A stretch of 64,000 nucleotides of DNA. It comes from Tetrahymena thermophila SB210 (lineage: Eukaryota > Ciliophora > Oligohymenophorea > Hymenostomatida > Tetrahymenidae). The notes under the pieces were generated by a model. That model made no database searches and was not told where the DNA came from. It saw only the letters and a list, made by a program, of their open reading frames with translations. The translations under genes and the position numbers were made by a program. How positions within the stretch are numbered: the first letter of the stretch is position 1; every line of letters begins with the position of its first letter. The stretch spans positions 186,001 through 250,000 of the forward strand of contig NW_002476351.1 of assembly GCF_000189635.1 (NCBI RefSeq), in the 5' to 3' direction. This document shows positions 38,932 to 51,386 of this stretch, one piece after another.

Positions 38932-41356
38932 TCATTTTCTATTTGAAACTCTTGATCTAAATGAGATATTTCCTAAACCACTTGATTTAGGTAAAACAAA
39001 AGGAACATCTAATGTTCTCTTAGAAGAAAAATCACCATTTACATCATAAGTGAGTTCTGATATTTCATTATAAGAATGTTAATTTTGCAGGTAGAAACGC
39101 TTAGAAAATGCCATCTCATTTGATTTTATAAATGTTGAAACTCTTGGTAAATCATTAATAATCGATTAGCTTGTGATGATTTCAATAGTGTTCTTCTTAA
39201 GATCTATATCTCTAACAAATGCAAATCCAATACAATTAGTAGTTGTGTTACTAAAAGAAAATGACTAATCAAACAAAGCAACAATAGAGCAATTAAAATG
39301 TTTTGCAATGTCATTGCTACCTTCGATTTAAGTTTAAGTTTCCAACAAATAGTATTTAATTGAGTTCAATGGAGCTTCAAAAGGTTTTTAAAGACATAAT
39401 TAACCATATTGAGATGAATATAAATTCTAGAAAGGATAAGTATTATCAAGTTTAACTTAATTTGTTAAATATTAGAAAATAATGTCATCTTTTCTGTGTC
39501 TCTTAGCTTCATTTACCTTTACTTTATTAGCTTCAAAGCTGGGATTAGTAATATCCTCAACTCTTGATTTGAAGTTAGGCATATCTTTCGATTTTGTTGT
39601 TAGAGAAAGTCTTTCTAATCTAGTATTGCTATTGGTTAAGTGTTGAATCAACTATTCATTTGTGCTAAGTAAACCTATGAATTTTGGTTCAATAATATCT
39701 TAAATTTCATAAAGCAGCAATTCTCCAATATTTGTGATATATCCGTGAGTATTTACTATAAGAGGACAATTTCTAAAATACTCTTAATAGAATTTAAAGC
39801 ATTTCTTTATACCTGCAATATATTACTGAATAAAATACTAAGGACTATATTCTCCTACATATATACTTAATACAGGCTTAATGAAATGGATATGAGTCAA
39901 GTTAGACAAATGGATATCTTTTTTGCTCATACTAAACAAATTTACAGTTCCTGGAAAGTGGAATAAACTTTAACCTAAATCTGTATCTAAAACACATATT
40001 CTATCAAAGTTATCCAAAAGTCTGTTTATGCTGTATAAAGTGAACATACTTTTACCACAATTTTTAGTACCACAGATCAACATACTTTTAACATCACTAA
40101 AATAAAAATAAAAATTATATTATAAAAATATATTTTTTTATTGTTTAACTATTTTTAATTAATTAATTAATAAATGAATAAATAAATATCAATAAATATG
40201 ATTAGATTCTTGATTAATAAATTTATAAAACTTACTTTGATTAGTTTTTTGTATTGGTGAAAGATTTAACAGCATCTTCAACAAAGTTTTGTTACTTTTC
40301 TGTCCATTAGATATAGTTTTAAGTAGAAGAAAATTGCTTAGCAGTGGTCAAAACATTAATGATTTTGAAAGGAATAAGCTGATGATTGAGAACTTTAGTG
40401 TGATGAATGTATAAAATATTACTGAATCCTTTAGTAAACTTTTATTAGATTTCATCAAAATTTTCACAAATCTTATCAATAATTTTATCACAATCTTGCT
40501 TTCCATTAATCAAAATAACATTGTGGTTTATTATTTCTAATAATTTAGATGCATTCTTTGAGTCTGAAATAGTAGAATCACGAGAAACAGTGTCAAAAGA
40601 AAGCAAACTATTTTTTAATAAAGAACTTGCTTTGTGCATGAATACTTTTTATTTATCAGAAACATCTTTGCTTGATAAACTCAAGCCATTAACGTGTACT
40701 TAGCCGTATAAGCAGCAAACTTCAAACTCTCCTGTGAATATGACTTTCTAAAATAGTAAATTATTATTAAACAATGAAAGAAACATAGAATAATATTAAT
40801 TGTTAGAATATCTTAAAGATATAATATTAATTGTGACTATAATTTCAAATAAAATAATTACTTATTTATTTTATACGAATACTAACTTATCCCCATGAGG
40901 TAGTTCCATAATATGTTATGAAAAATCCTATTCTTCAACTTTTTCTTTTTTTAAATTGCTACCATTTTCAATCTCTTAAATTAACTCTAAATCTGAATCT
41001 GAAGAAAGAAACTCGTTTTTAGAATCTTATTTTTTCTGCTTTTTTTCTTTTTTGGTAATCGCCTTTTCGACGCTTGCTGCTTATTTTTTTGTCTCTTCCT
41101 TCTTACTTTTGTAATGCTTTTTGGCTAATTCAAAGCTATCATCTACATCATGTTCTTCGAGAAATTCTTCTAAAGATTATTGAGCTTTCTTAGCTGGTTT
41201 TTTCTATGAATTTGCATTTTTTTTCCTCTTAGCTATTTCAAAACTATCATCTATACGTCCATTCTTCTGTAAATTAGCATAGAACTAAAGAGCTTTAAGT
41301 TTTCTGTATCTTCTGGTTCCAGAAGAAATTGCATAAACCTATTTTAAATATTTCAT
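38932..41356 (-). CDS. Grc3/NOL9-type polynucleotide 5'-kinase (rRNA processing), 716 aa, 3 exons
   Basis: P-loop kinase of the Clp1/Grc3 family; Grc3/NOL9 phosphorylates the 5'-OH of cleaved pre-rRNA during ITS2 removal in the nucleolus. Exons (complement): 40883-41356, 40236-40747, 38932-40096; phases agree. A basic, lysine-rich N-terminus (residues 1-140, several KKPAKK-like runs and acidic patches) looks like a nucleolar signal. Then a beta-rich domain starts with KVIFTGEFEVCCLYGQVHVNG, as in the Clp1/Grc3 N-terminus. The kinase core has Walker A GTKNCGKS (338-345), VLDTDLGQ (364-371) with the Walker B-type Asp, FPGTVNLF, PLIVNTHGYI, and a C-terminal beta domain. All expected core motifs are present. 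Length fits Grc3/NOL9 rather than the shorter Clp1. Together with PWP1 it gives this window two ribosome-biogenesis genes. Confidence 0.9.
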
Positions 41357-42363
41357 TTTTATTTGTATTAGGCTTTATTTAATTAATTGTATATTAAACA
41401 AGTTTAATAAGATATAGTAATTATAATATTGATTAATCTTTATTGTTAATATAAATTTGAATTAATATAAAATTAATAGATATTTTCTTTATTATTTATC
41501 ATAAAATGACACTTTATTTGCTATAATTTCTAGCTATCTTATAGCTAAAATGAATGAAGACAGACTGTTTTTTTGTTAAACAAATTGTTTAACTCTTAAA
41601 TAAAATAAAAACTAAACTACCAAAATTTATTTATTAAATATCATTAAAATTTTAGCTACAAGTAGAAGTTAACAATATTTTATTTATAAGAGCACTAATT
41701 ATATTTAATTGCCCTATTATTTTTTATCATCATATAAATACTTTATAATAAATTTTTTAAAAAGGGGTTGTAATATAATAAATTTCTAATTTAAATTACC
41801 TTTTTAAATGTGTTTGCTAATTTAAAAATAATTATTTTTATATGACATATTTTGGCATTAAATTATATATAAAAAGTAAAAAATAAATGATTTAAAAACT
41901 TCTATTAATTATTATTATTATTTTTTTTATGTATAAATAATATTTTTTCTAAAATACTGCTAACCAAATTTGATGCTAATTAATAAGATTCAATACTATT
42001 TACAATTTCAAATAAAAATTTCATTTAAAAAAGGATGAAAAGTTATAGAGAATGTATATCTATCCATTTAAGATTTAATAAACAAGTTACTTACTTATTT
42101 ATAAATGTAAAATAAAAATCTATAATTTAAGAATAAGTAAGTAATTTACAATCAAATTACCTAAATTTCATAGAATTAATTAATTAGTGAGTGAGTAAGT
42201 AAATAAGTAAGCACAAAAAAGAATTTTAAGATTTTTAAATTTTTGTTTTGATACATTAGATTTGATATTTCCATTTCTTACTAAATATAAAGAAATTCAT
42301 ATAATTTACTGAATATTTTTATAAAATTGTTAAATTTATATTTTTTATGTGTTTAATAATTCA
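41357..42363. other. Intergenic region
   Basis: AT-rich. It contains short simple repeats (gtaagtaa words at 42145 and 42190-42215). No gene seen. Confidence 0.5.
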
Positions 42364-43333
42364 TCAAAACATTATTTATTAATCTTCGCTAAAAGCGTTC
42401 TTAGCAAGAGCCAACTTAACCCAAGCAGAAACTTATTTACCAGATTAAACGTAGTTAGATCCCTTCCAGGAGTTATTAGCATCACCGAAAGCCTTAGTGG
42501 TGGAAGAAAGGTTAGCAGTAATGTAATTCTTGATAGTATCTTAAACTGTAGCAGGATTCTTAACACCCAAAGCATCAGATAAAGCTTGTAATTCAGAAGC
42601 GTAGTTCTTTGAGCATTCACCGATTTAAGGATACTTAGCAGCTTAGTCTTCAGTGAACTTTTGTAAATCAGTGAAGGCAGCATTAATAGTAAGGATAGAT
42701 GAACCCTTCTTCAAGAAGCCAGGAGCGAAATTGACGAAGTCAGCAGCAGCAGCATCAGGGTAGCAGACGGTAACGAAGGTAGGGTTGGGTAAACCTTATT
42801 GTTAGTAGAGACCGTTGTAGAAATCTTGTAAGATTTATTAGTTAGTAGCATTAACTTCTTCTTCAGTCATTTAGTTTTTAGCAAGAGCCAACTTAACCCA
42901 AGCAGAAACTTATTTACCAGATTAAACGTAGTTAGATCCCTTCCAGGAGTTGTTAGCATCACCGAAAGCCTTAGTGGTGGAAGAAAGGTTAGCAGTAATG
43001 TAATTCTTGATAGTATCTTAAACTGTAGCAGGATTCTTAACTCCCAAAGCATCAGATAAAGCTTGTAATTCAGAAGCGTAGTTCTTTGAGCATTCACCGA
43101 TTTAAGGATACTTAGCAGCTTAGTCTTCAGTGAACTTTTGTAAATCAGTGAAGGCAGCATTAATAGTAAGAATAGATGAACCCTTCTTCAAGAAGCCAGG
43201 AGCGAAATTGACGAAGTCAGCAGCAGCAGCATCAGGGTAGCAGACGGTAAAGGTAGGGTTGGGTAAACCTTATTGTTAGTAGAGACCATTGTAGAAATCT
43301 TGTAAGATTTATTGATTGGTAGCATTGATGTCA
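42364..43333 (-). repeat. Type B coding repeats, two copies, 477-bp period
   Basis: Copies at about 42364-42855 and 42856-43333 are nearly identical in DNA. One 3-bp indel (present at ~42776, absent at ~43248) removes a single Val codon. The inner copy ends in KNQMTEEEV instead of the terminal KNAFSED. Confidence 0.92.
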
Positions 43334-44775
43334 TTAGCATTACCAGAGATTTGGTTAATGACAGTATGAGCAAAGCTGGAAGCGTTGTTTCCTAATTAGT
43401 TGTATTAAGCACTGGACCATAACTTGTTGAGGGTGGTAGCTTCACCAGTAACGGTACTAGCGTGACCAGTAGCCCAGTTAATAGCAGCTTGTTAGGTAAT
43501 TTTAGAGACATCAAAGACAGTGGCGAGTTCAGCAACTTCTTTATTATCCTTGAGGCATTCACCAACAGCAGGGTTCAAAGTTTTGACGAAATTTTCGACT
43601 AAAGTGGCGACTTAAGCGATAGTAAGAATGCTTGAGGCCTTCTTTAAGACTTAAGGTACTAAAGCTACGATATTGGCAGCAGTAGTAGTATCAATGCAGG
43701 GAACAATAGTGGTGGGGTCAGCTAACTTATTTTATTCATAGAATCCGTTAATGACTTGTTAGATAATATCTTGGTTAGCATCGTTAGATTCAGAAACTGA
43801 GTTACCAGAGATTTGGTTAATAACAGTATGAGCAAAGCTGGAAGCGTTGTTTCCTAATTAGTTGTATTAAGCACTAGACCATAACTTGTTGAGGGTGGTA
43901 GCTTCACCAGTAACGGTACTAGCGTGACCAGTAGCCCAGTTAATAGCAGCTTGTTAGGTAATTTTAGAGACATCAAAGACAGTGGCGAGTTCAGCAACTT
44001 CTTTGTTATCCTTGAGGCATTCACCAACAGCAGGGTTCAAAGTTTTGACGAAATTTTCGACTAAAGTGGCGACTTAAGCAATAGTAAGAATGCTTGAGGC
44101 CTTCTTTAAGACTTAAGGTACTAAAGCTACGATATTGGCAGCAGTAGTAGTATCAATGCAGGGAACAATAGTGGTGGGGTCAGCTAACTTATTTTATTCA
44201 TAGAATCCGTTAATGACTTGTTAGATAATATCTTGGTTAGCATCGTTAGATTCAGAAACTGATTTACCAGAGATTTAGTCAATAACAGTATGAGCGAAAC
44301 TGGAGGCGTTATTACCAAATTAGTTATATTAAGCACCGGACCATAACTTGTTGAGGGTGGAAGCTTCACCAGTAACGGTACTAGCGTGACCAGTAGCCCA
44401 GTTAATAGCAGCTTGTTAGGTAATTTTAGAGACATCAAAGACAGTGGCGAGTTCAGCAACTTCTTTGTTATCCTTGAGGCATTCACCAACAGCAGGGTTC
44501 AAAGTTTTGACGAAATTTTCGACTAAAGCGGGGACTTAAGCGATAGTAAGAATGCTTGAGGCCTTCTTTAAGACTTAAGGTACTAAAGCAACAATATTGG
44601 CAGCAGTAGTAGAATCAATGCAGGGAACGATAGTACTGGGGTCAGCTAACTTATTTTATTCGTAGAAACCATTGATAACTTATTAAAGAATATCTTAATT
44701 GGCGTCATTAAGATTTTGAGCGATGGAAGCTCCCAAAATGCATAAAAGCAAGATCGATAAGGTTGAGGATCTCAT
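42364..44775 (-). CDS. Secreted protein of five ~155-aa repeats (three type A, two type B), 803 aa, intronless
   Basis: One frame of 804 codons from ATG 44773-44775 to TGA 42364-42366. A signal peptide is clear (MRSSTLSILLLCILGASIA, cleavage near 19). Three A repeats follow, offset by 462 bp (154 codons), then two B repeats offset by 477 bp. A and B are themselves related: each has a DANQDILQQ/NATNQQILQ start, one Cys (VPCID or VCYPD), a LKKxSSILTI motif, a second Cys (GECLKD or GECSKN), then a helical part ending in a W-containing segment. Each repeat probably makes one disulphide-linked helical unit. Codons are strongly biased (GCT, ACC, GTC, AAG, GAA) and G+C is higher than in all neighbours, as in highly expressed ciliate genes. 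Family and function unknown; possible roles are cell coat, mucus or lumenal cargo. Confidence 0.9.
43334..44706 (-). repeat. Type A coding repeats, three copies, 462-bp period
   Basis: Matching words recur at 462-bp spacing (ttcagaaactga at 43789 and 44251). The two inner copies are almost identical in DNA; the outermost (N-terminal) copy differs at scattered third positions and a few amino acids. This suggests recent duplication or gene conversion. Confidence 0.92.
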
Positions 44776-47700
44776 TTTAATCTTTTTTTAAATATTAATT
44801 TGATTTTTTTTAATATTATTATTAATAAATTGATTGATGTATTTTTGCTTTTAAATGTTCGAGCAATTTTGATTAATTCAATAAAATAAATCTTGATTCA
44901 TATTTTAACTTTTACTTCAGTTGAATGGAATTCTAATAGTTTAATAATATCTTCACTCTCCATATATTAAAAAATCACGGCTCATTTGTTTAATTAATGT
45001 TCATAAAATATTTAGGAAAACCAAAATTTTTACAAGATAAAGAAAGATAGAAAGATATTCGCTTGCTAATTTGGTTATAAATAAGCATTAAAGTTTTTTT
45101 TCATAGATAATAATTAGAATTAAATAAATGTAAAACTTTATGAATGTATTCTCAATTGCATTCCTATTTTAAGATAATCAAGTCAAGTCCCCAAATTAAA
45201 AGACTAATCAATCATAAATTTATTTAAATTAAAAGAAAATTTTTTCAGTTTTACCCTTTAATAATATATTGATTGTGAAGAAGAGATATAGTGGAGGGGG
45301 ATAATAAATAGTCAGTTAGTAATGTGGATTTAATTTTTTGAGCAAAATGTCATAGAAGTTAATACATTGAATAAATTTTTAAAGGTTTTTTAGAAGAATA
45401 AAAACTAGATAAAAAAACAACGCGTAAAGAGCAACTTAGATGAAATCTATTTGCTTCTAATCGAATCTAGCCACTCAAATTTTTAATTTATTTCTCTTAG
45501 TATCTATTAATTTAATAACTCGAAGGTAACAAGAAAAAGAAAAACTTCTAAATTCTTTTATAAATGAGGCTTTAATCGTTCTTCTTTTAATAATCTCATT
45601 TTCTTTATGAGAAGTTGTAAAGATTTTTTTAAAAAAAGAAAATCAGAGTTGATAACATCTTTTTATAATTCTAGATGAAATGTCTTTTTCATTTAATCTA
45701 CTCCAAACTATTCATGTATTTTATTAAGCAGGTGTTTGAGCATTTATCTTGAAAATAATGAAAACTTAACATAAAATTAACATTTGTATGAAAAACAAAA
45801 TTTTCCATCCAAATAAACGCAGTATAAAGATATAGTAATCCTTTCTGTATAAAATTATAGCTTAAGAATAAATATATGTAAACGAGAAAAAGCAATATCT
45901 TTTATTGCAGATATAGATTGCGTAATATAGTCTAAATCCACATCTAATTACTCCTTTAAATAAGAAGTGCTTCTTTTTTGAACATATTTTTGAAGATTTC
46001 AAAAACCCAAATTATTTTACTCTAACATACTTTAATGAAAATAATTCTCTTACATAATTAGTTTGAAATTTATTTAATAAATTAATAAATAATTTTACTT
46101 CACATATTTCATAATTTTTATATAGAAAAAATTGACATTTTAATTAGATGACGCAATAAATATCTCCAGACTTCTTAAATCTAAAAATGGAAATTGCGCT
46201 GTTTCTATAATGCACATCAAACAAGTGAACATGCTATACACAAAATATATTTTATTTATAGTATAATTTAACAATGTTAATGTTTTTGAGATAAACACTA
46301 AAGCAATTTTTTTTCAATCAATATTTATTTTGCTCTAAGAGTTTACACTTTTTTTGAAATTAATAATAAACACTGTTAGGGAGCATCTACAAAAATTTAT
46401 TGCAGAAATAATCAATCTAAATAAAATACAAATTTTTTATCAAAAATTATGTAAATCTTTTCCCTTTCCCTGACAGTATTTTTTTTTGATTTGTAAGTCA
46501 AATTCATAATAATTTTCTTTTCTATTAGTATTTTGAGCTTTTCTCTCAATCGAAAGCTATATTTTGGCTAAATTCAAAATGATAGCAAAATATATATTTA
46601 ACTTGAATATATTTACTTTCTCTTGATTTTATCTTACATTGTCTCATATTCTTTTAAGAATATTATTATTCAAACCTTATTTAAATTATTTGCTTGAAAA
46701 GTAAAGCACTCAAAATTTTTACTTAACTTTGGTAATCACATTTTGCTTACTTCGTCTCTATGTATGTCACTTTAATTTGTTAAGCCTGATTTATTTTGAT
46801 ATGCATTTTTAGAAATTCAAAAATTTTCTAGAACCTTTAACTAAGACTATAATACATAAAGTTAGATTTTAATACTGTAATTAAATAGGTGTGAGCTATA
46901 AATAAGCAATATCACTTTTTAATATATTCTTTGCTAATTTTTGTTTGTGAATAACTTATGGTAAAAGTAAATTTTTATTATTTTGTCTTAGTTTTTAAAA
47001 ACCTTAAAGATATTTTCTGATCTTATTTTAAAAAATAGATCACAACAAAAATAAATTTTAGATTTAAAATTTTTTTTAATTTAACCCAAAAATACCGTTT
47101 GAAACTTTTTCAGCATTTATTAACAAATGAACTATTTTAACTCAGAAAAAATGTTGATTGCTACAAATCTAAAAATTTAAAATTACTTGAACCAATTTTC
47201 CCTTAGAAAAATAAATGTTTTTTAATTATATTAAAATTTTTAAAAGCAAATAAAAAACTAAACTGTCGTTAAGATTAATTTTCCTTAGTTATTTTAATAT
47301 ATTTTAAGAAGTGTCTTTTGATGATTATTTTTTTCTTGATATAAAAAAAATAATAATTAATATTCTCTAACTACATGTTAGAAAGTTTTTAAGAGCAAAT
47401 AAAAATTTTATCTATCACAAGTATGTCTAATTTTTTAATATTAATAATATATTTTAACAATTACATAATCAATAATTTGATGAATATGTATTTTAAAGGA
47501 TTCAAAAAGAGCTTTTTGCTTATTGTTTAGTAAAAGAGAAAAAACCTATATCTATTTCTGTAATTCCTATCAGGATAGCGATAATATTTTTAATTTGAAA
47601 AATAAACTCTTTTTTCACTAATCTGATTTTTATATTTTATCTTCAATAATTTTTAAAAACGATTTTAAAATTTGCAAAAGTTAGAATAAAATTCAAATAT

Positions 47701-48473
47701 TTATTATAATATAAAACGTTTTTTTATAATTGAATTAAGCAAATAAAGAATAATTAATTCTACTGATTTTTAAAGTAGTATAAATAATTAGAATAATTGA
47801 ATTAATTAATATTTTTTCCTCATTTAAAATAAGCTTATGAAAATTATTAATAGAGTGAGTGATTAGCTTCTTTTGTTAAATGCCATTACTTCGTCAATAC
47901 AGAACTTAATAATTGATTTTTTAATTATTTGTTTATTAACTTACAAAATTTTATTAAAAATTTTAGTTTTATAATGATTTTGAAGAATACTTAGATAATT
48001 TTTAAAATAAGATTGAATAAATCTATTATCAATCGAGTAATAAAATTAAAGCGATTTATGTAATAATATAAATGTATGAAAAGAGTAGTTGAAATAATTA
48101 ATTTTATTTTCATACTAATTCTGTAATAAATAACTTTTACTTTATTTTTAATTTACAAATGATTTTAAATGATTTTGAAAAATACTTTAAATTAGATTAT
48201 TTTTGAAATTAGATTGAATAAATCCTATTATTATATCTAATCAACCAATTTATTCTGATTTCTATACAATTAATTTATTGATTATTTCATTCGATTATAA
48301 ATACTATTCAAAAAAATAAATAAATAAGCTTTTAACTATTTTTAAAGTGTAAAATTTTTCAATCAATCAATCAATCAATCAAGCAAGATACAGGAAGTAG
48401 AAATAATACCTATTCGAAGATTGTTGAAGCAAGATAGAAAATTTAAAATAAAATATAGATAGTATATCAAGCA
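44776..48473. other. Large gene-poor region (3.7 kb)
   Basis: The longest stretch without a gene here. I read both strands with TGA as the only stop and found only short or low-complexity frames, such as 45698-45895 (minus), which stop quickly and lack protein-like composition. It should include the promoter of the highly expressed repeat protein next to 44775. An (AATC)n run lies at 48357-48381, just before the MKT1-like gene. Confidence 0.5.
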
Positions 48474-51386
48474 ATGCTAAAAGAGAAGTTCAAAGAGGTT
48501 GGAAGACTAAATAATGAGATTTATTAAGAAGATTTGTCAAATATTAAGGATTCGATATTGGGAATATCTGGATCATATTTTACAAAAAAAATATTTGAAA
48601 ATATTTATTAATACTAAGACCACAGCATCGGAATGAGCAAAAAAATGCTTGAATAGAAAGTGATAAAATTTAAGAATTTAATAGAGAAGTACAATATTTA
48701 AATTATTATTGTTTTCGAGAATTTGCTAAGTGTTAGATTGAATCAGCGTAACTCTATTTTGAAAAAAACACTTGTTTAGCACAATGTTTAGTTTATAAAT
48801 ACACCTTATTCTGAGCATGCGTAGCTCATTTATTATTTTAAAAACAATTTAATTAGCGGGATTGTTAGTGACTTAGATATCATAAAATATTTTTCAGAAA
48901 CGAACAATTATGTGATTATAGATTTTATTTTAGATTCAGAGCAATTTGAATGGATCCATTTAAGTAAATTTTTAGCTAGCATGAACTTAACACATCACTA
49001 CGCAAGATAGCTGCTTTTATAAGAATAATCCTAAAGAAAAGTATAGAAAGATGTTATTGAGCAGTTCGATAATATTCAAAAGTAAAAAAATTTTGATAGA
49101 GATTCTAGTGTGAATCACCCATCTTACAAAGACTAAATATTCAGGATAGAATATGTGCCTATTATTAATGTAAGCTGCAATCTTCAGTTTTACAAATAAA
49201 CAATAGAAACACCTAGCATGGAGGATCGTATGAAAAAGCACTTTGGGATATTGCTCCCTCCAACACTTTATTAATTTTTTGCATTTGATTTAATTTCCAG
49301 CGATATCTTTAATATTTTTGGATATTAACGTTTCAAATACGTGCCAAATATTTACGATTCTAAGGAACTTAAAATTTTGATCACTTAAACATGCTAACAC
49401 TATTCAAAAGTAATATCTTTGATTAAGCAATATTTGCCTGAGACTAATTCAAAAAGCGAAATTTTCAATATAATCAGTGAGAATGAGGAATACACTAAAG
49501 AGAAAGAATAACAATAGCATATTTAGTAGTATCCTCCTTCTTTAGCTTAGCATTAGTCTACTTAACCAATTTAAAATTATGAGTATGTCTATTCGGATAT
49601 TATAAATGAACCTACTTTTTAGTAGGCAATTACTTCAGCTTCTTCATCACCTGGAACTACTCAATTAAAGAAAGGCTAATTAAACAACCTAAATAGTAAC
49701 TAAAATCATTTAAGATAGCAATATTTCAATAGTTTTTAAGTGTATTAAAGTGACATGAACTAAGCAAATAGCGATTAAAAATAGTCTTTTTAGAATCAAT
49801 AATATTAGTAAATGTAATCAAATAAATAATATTAAAACTAAATATAGCAATTAGCTAATAATTAAAATGTAAATACATCAAATAACAACATCAACAATAA
49901 TTCATTTAATTCTCAAAAAAATCAAACAAATAGTTTAAACGAAGTAAATGTACAGAATGAGTATTAACTAATCAGAATTTTATAGAAATATGTTGATATA
50001 ATTAGAAAAAATTCCAAGAATCCAAGCAGAAAAAATTCAGAAAATATTAAAGCTTAGCAATAAAATGGGCCTGATAAAAGAAATAATAAAACAAGGAATA
50101 AATTAAATAACTAAGTTGTAGATAATTAAGAAGATAGCTACTCAAACAGTTTAGACTGCTAAAAGCTCACGAGGCTATTGTAAAATCAACAAAATCATAT
50201 GAACTCAGATGAAAAGAATTCTTCTTCTTACTAACTAAGCGATTAAGAAGAAACTGTAAGGCATACTGCATCAAAGTCACTTGGATAAAATCCGTTATTT
50301 TAAAATAAATAAATATCTGCTTTGCAAATATTCAGCTTGGCAGCTTTAAATTTTTTTAATTTACAAGAGTTAATTATTTTAAGCAAATAATAAATAACTT
50401 TGCAAGCTAAGTATTTATCAAAATGCTCAATAGATTTCTCTGAATAGCTTATTATATTTGCCAACATAATTCAAAATTAAAATCTTTGCAATATCTTTTT
50501 CAGTAATCTATTTTTTGATCCAGAAGAGCCATACTAAAAAGAGCAGATTCAGAAAGATTAGGGAAGTAAAGACTAAATTCCTAAAGATTAATAACAAAGT
50601 TTAGAAACTACTATTGTCAACGATTAAAATAATGAATAGAATTAATGCTCTAAAGAAGGTAGCTCTACCTAAAAATCTTAATGTGCAACAATGCCTCCAT
50701 TACCTCCATCAGCAAATTCATAAAATTTATAAGCTTAATAAAGCTAAAGTATTCCGAAAATTGCATAGTCTAACCCAAAGGATTTATTTTAGAAGAAATT
50801 AATTGATGAAAAACTACCATTAGAAGAGAAAACTTATATTTTAGTAGTGAGCAGGATATTCTCTTTAAGTGAGTTGAGCTTTAAGGAATGGAAGAATGAA
50901 GATTATTATGATTTCGAGCTGACTCAGTATATTAAGATAATACAATCATTTTAGTCTATTCTAAGGAATTAATTTGATTGCTTAATGCTATGCTCATATT
51001 GCTACATTAATAATAATCATAATATGCAATCAGTCCTTGAAAGTAAAAAGTACTTACCATTCAGAAAAAACTATAACTGTGGTATGGGTATGCTTATAAT
51101 CCTTCTTTTGTAGAATAAATTAAAAATAGAAGATGTCTTAAAAGATGAAGAAAACTTTCCTTACATTTAATAAGAGATGATGCAAGCCTTCCTCCTTTGG
51201 GATAACATATTCAACTTTATCAAATAATAACAAACAGACAAATATGTAGATCCTTCAATAGTAAATATGTATGGCATATTAAACCCTTCAAACGAGTATT
51301 TATACAAAAAAATTGATAGAAAAATTTTATTTGGTGAAGAAAACAATTAAAATACCTTCAACCAATTAAATAATAAACAAAAGTGA
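48474..51386 (+). CDS. MKT1-like protein (inactive XPG/FEN-fold family) with a Q/N-rich insert, 970 aa, intronless
   Basis: A single frame of 971 codons from ATG 48474 to TGA 51384-51386. The N-terminal ~230 residues follow the PIN/XPG-like fold of Mkt1: IIIVFENLLSVRLNQR, VQFINTPYSEHAQLIYYF, SGIVSDLDIIKYF, NNYVIIDFI, and LASMNLTHHYARQLLL. These correspond to the family's substrate-channel positions, but the acidic metal-binding set of active nucleases is incomplete, as in Mkt1, which acts in mRNA regulation with Pbp1/ataxin-2. A middle domain (~250-320) contains HFGILLPPTLYQFFAFDLIS. A long Q/N/S-rich segment (~370-620) splits the protein. The C-terminal third, with YILVVSRIFSLSELSF and MQAFLLWDNIFNF, resembles the Mkt1 C-terminal domain. 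Confident in the gene, moderate on the family. Confidence 0.82.

Noticed and set aside
42349..44489. Several frames inside the secreted repeat gene, on both strands
   Set aside because: All are other registers of the 803-codon frame that runs from the signal peptide to TGA; they repeat only because the gene repeats.
42364..44706. Regular repeats resembling a CRISPR-like or satellite array
   Set aside because: The 462/477-bp units are one continuous coding frame with no spacers.
45698..45895. Minus-strand 65-codon frame in the large spacer
   Set aside because: Low-complexity L/Y/F/I content, stops a few codons on at TGA, no support from context.
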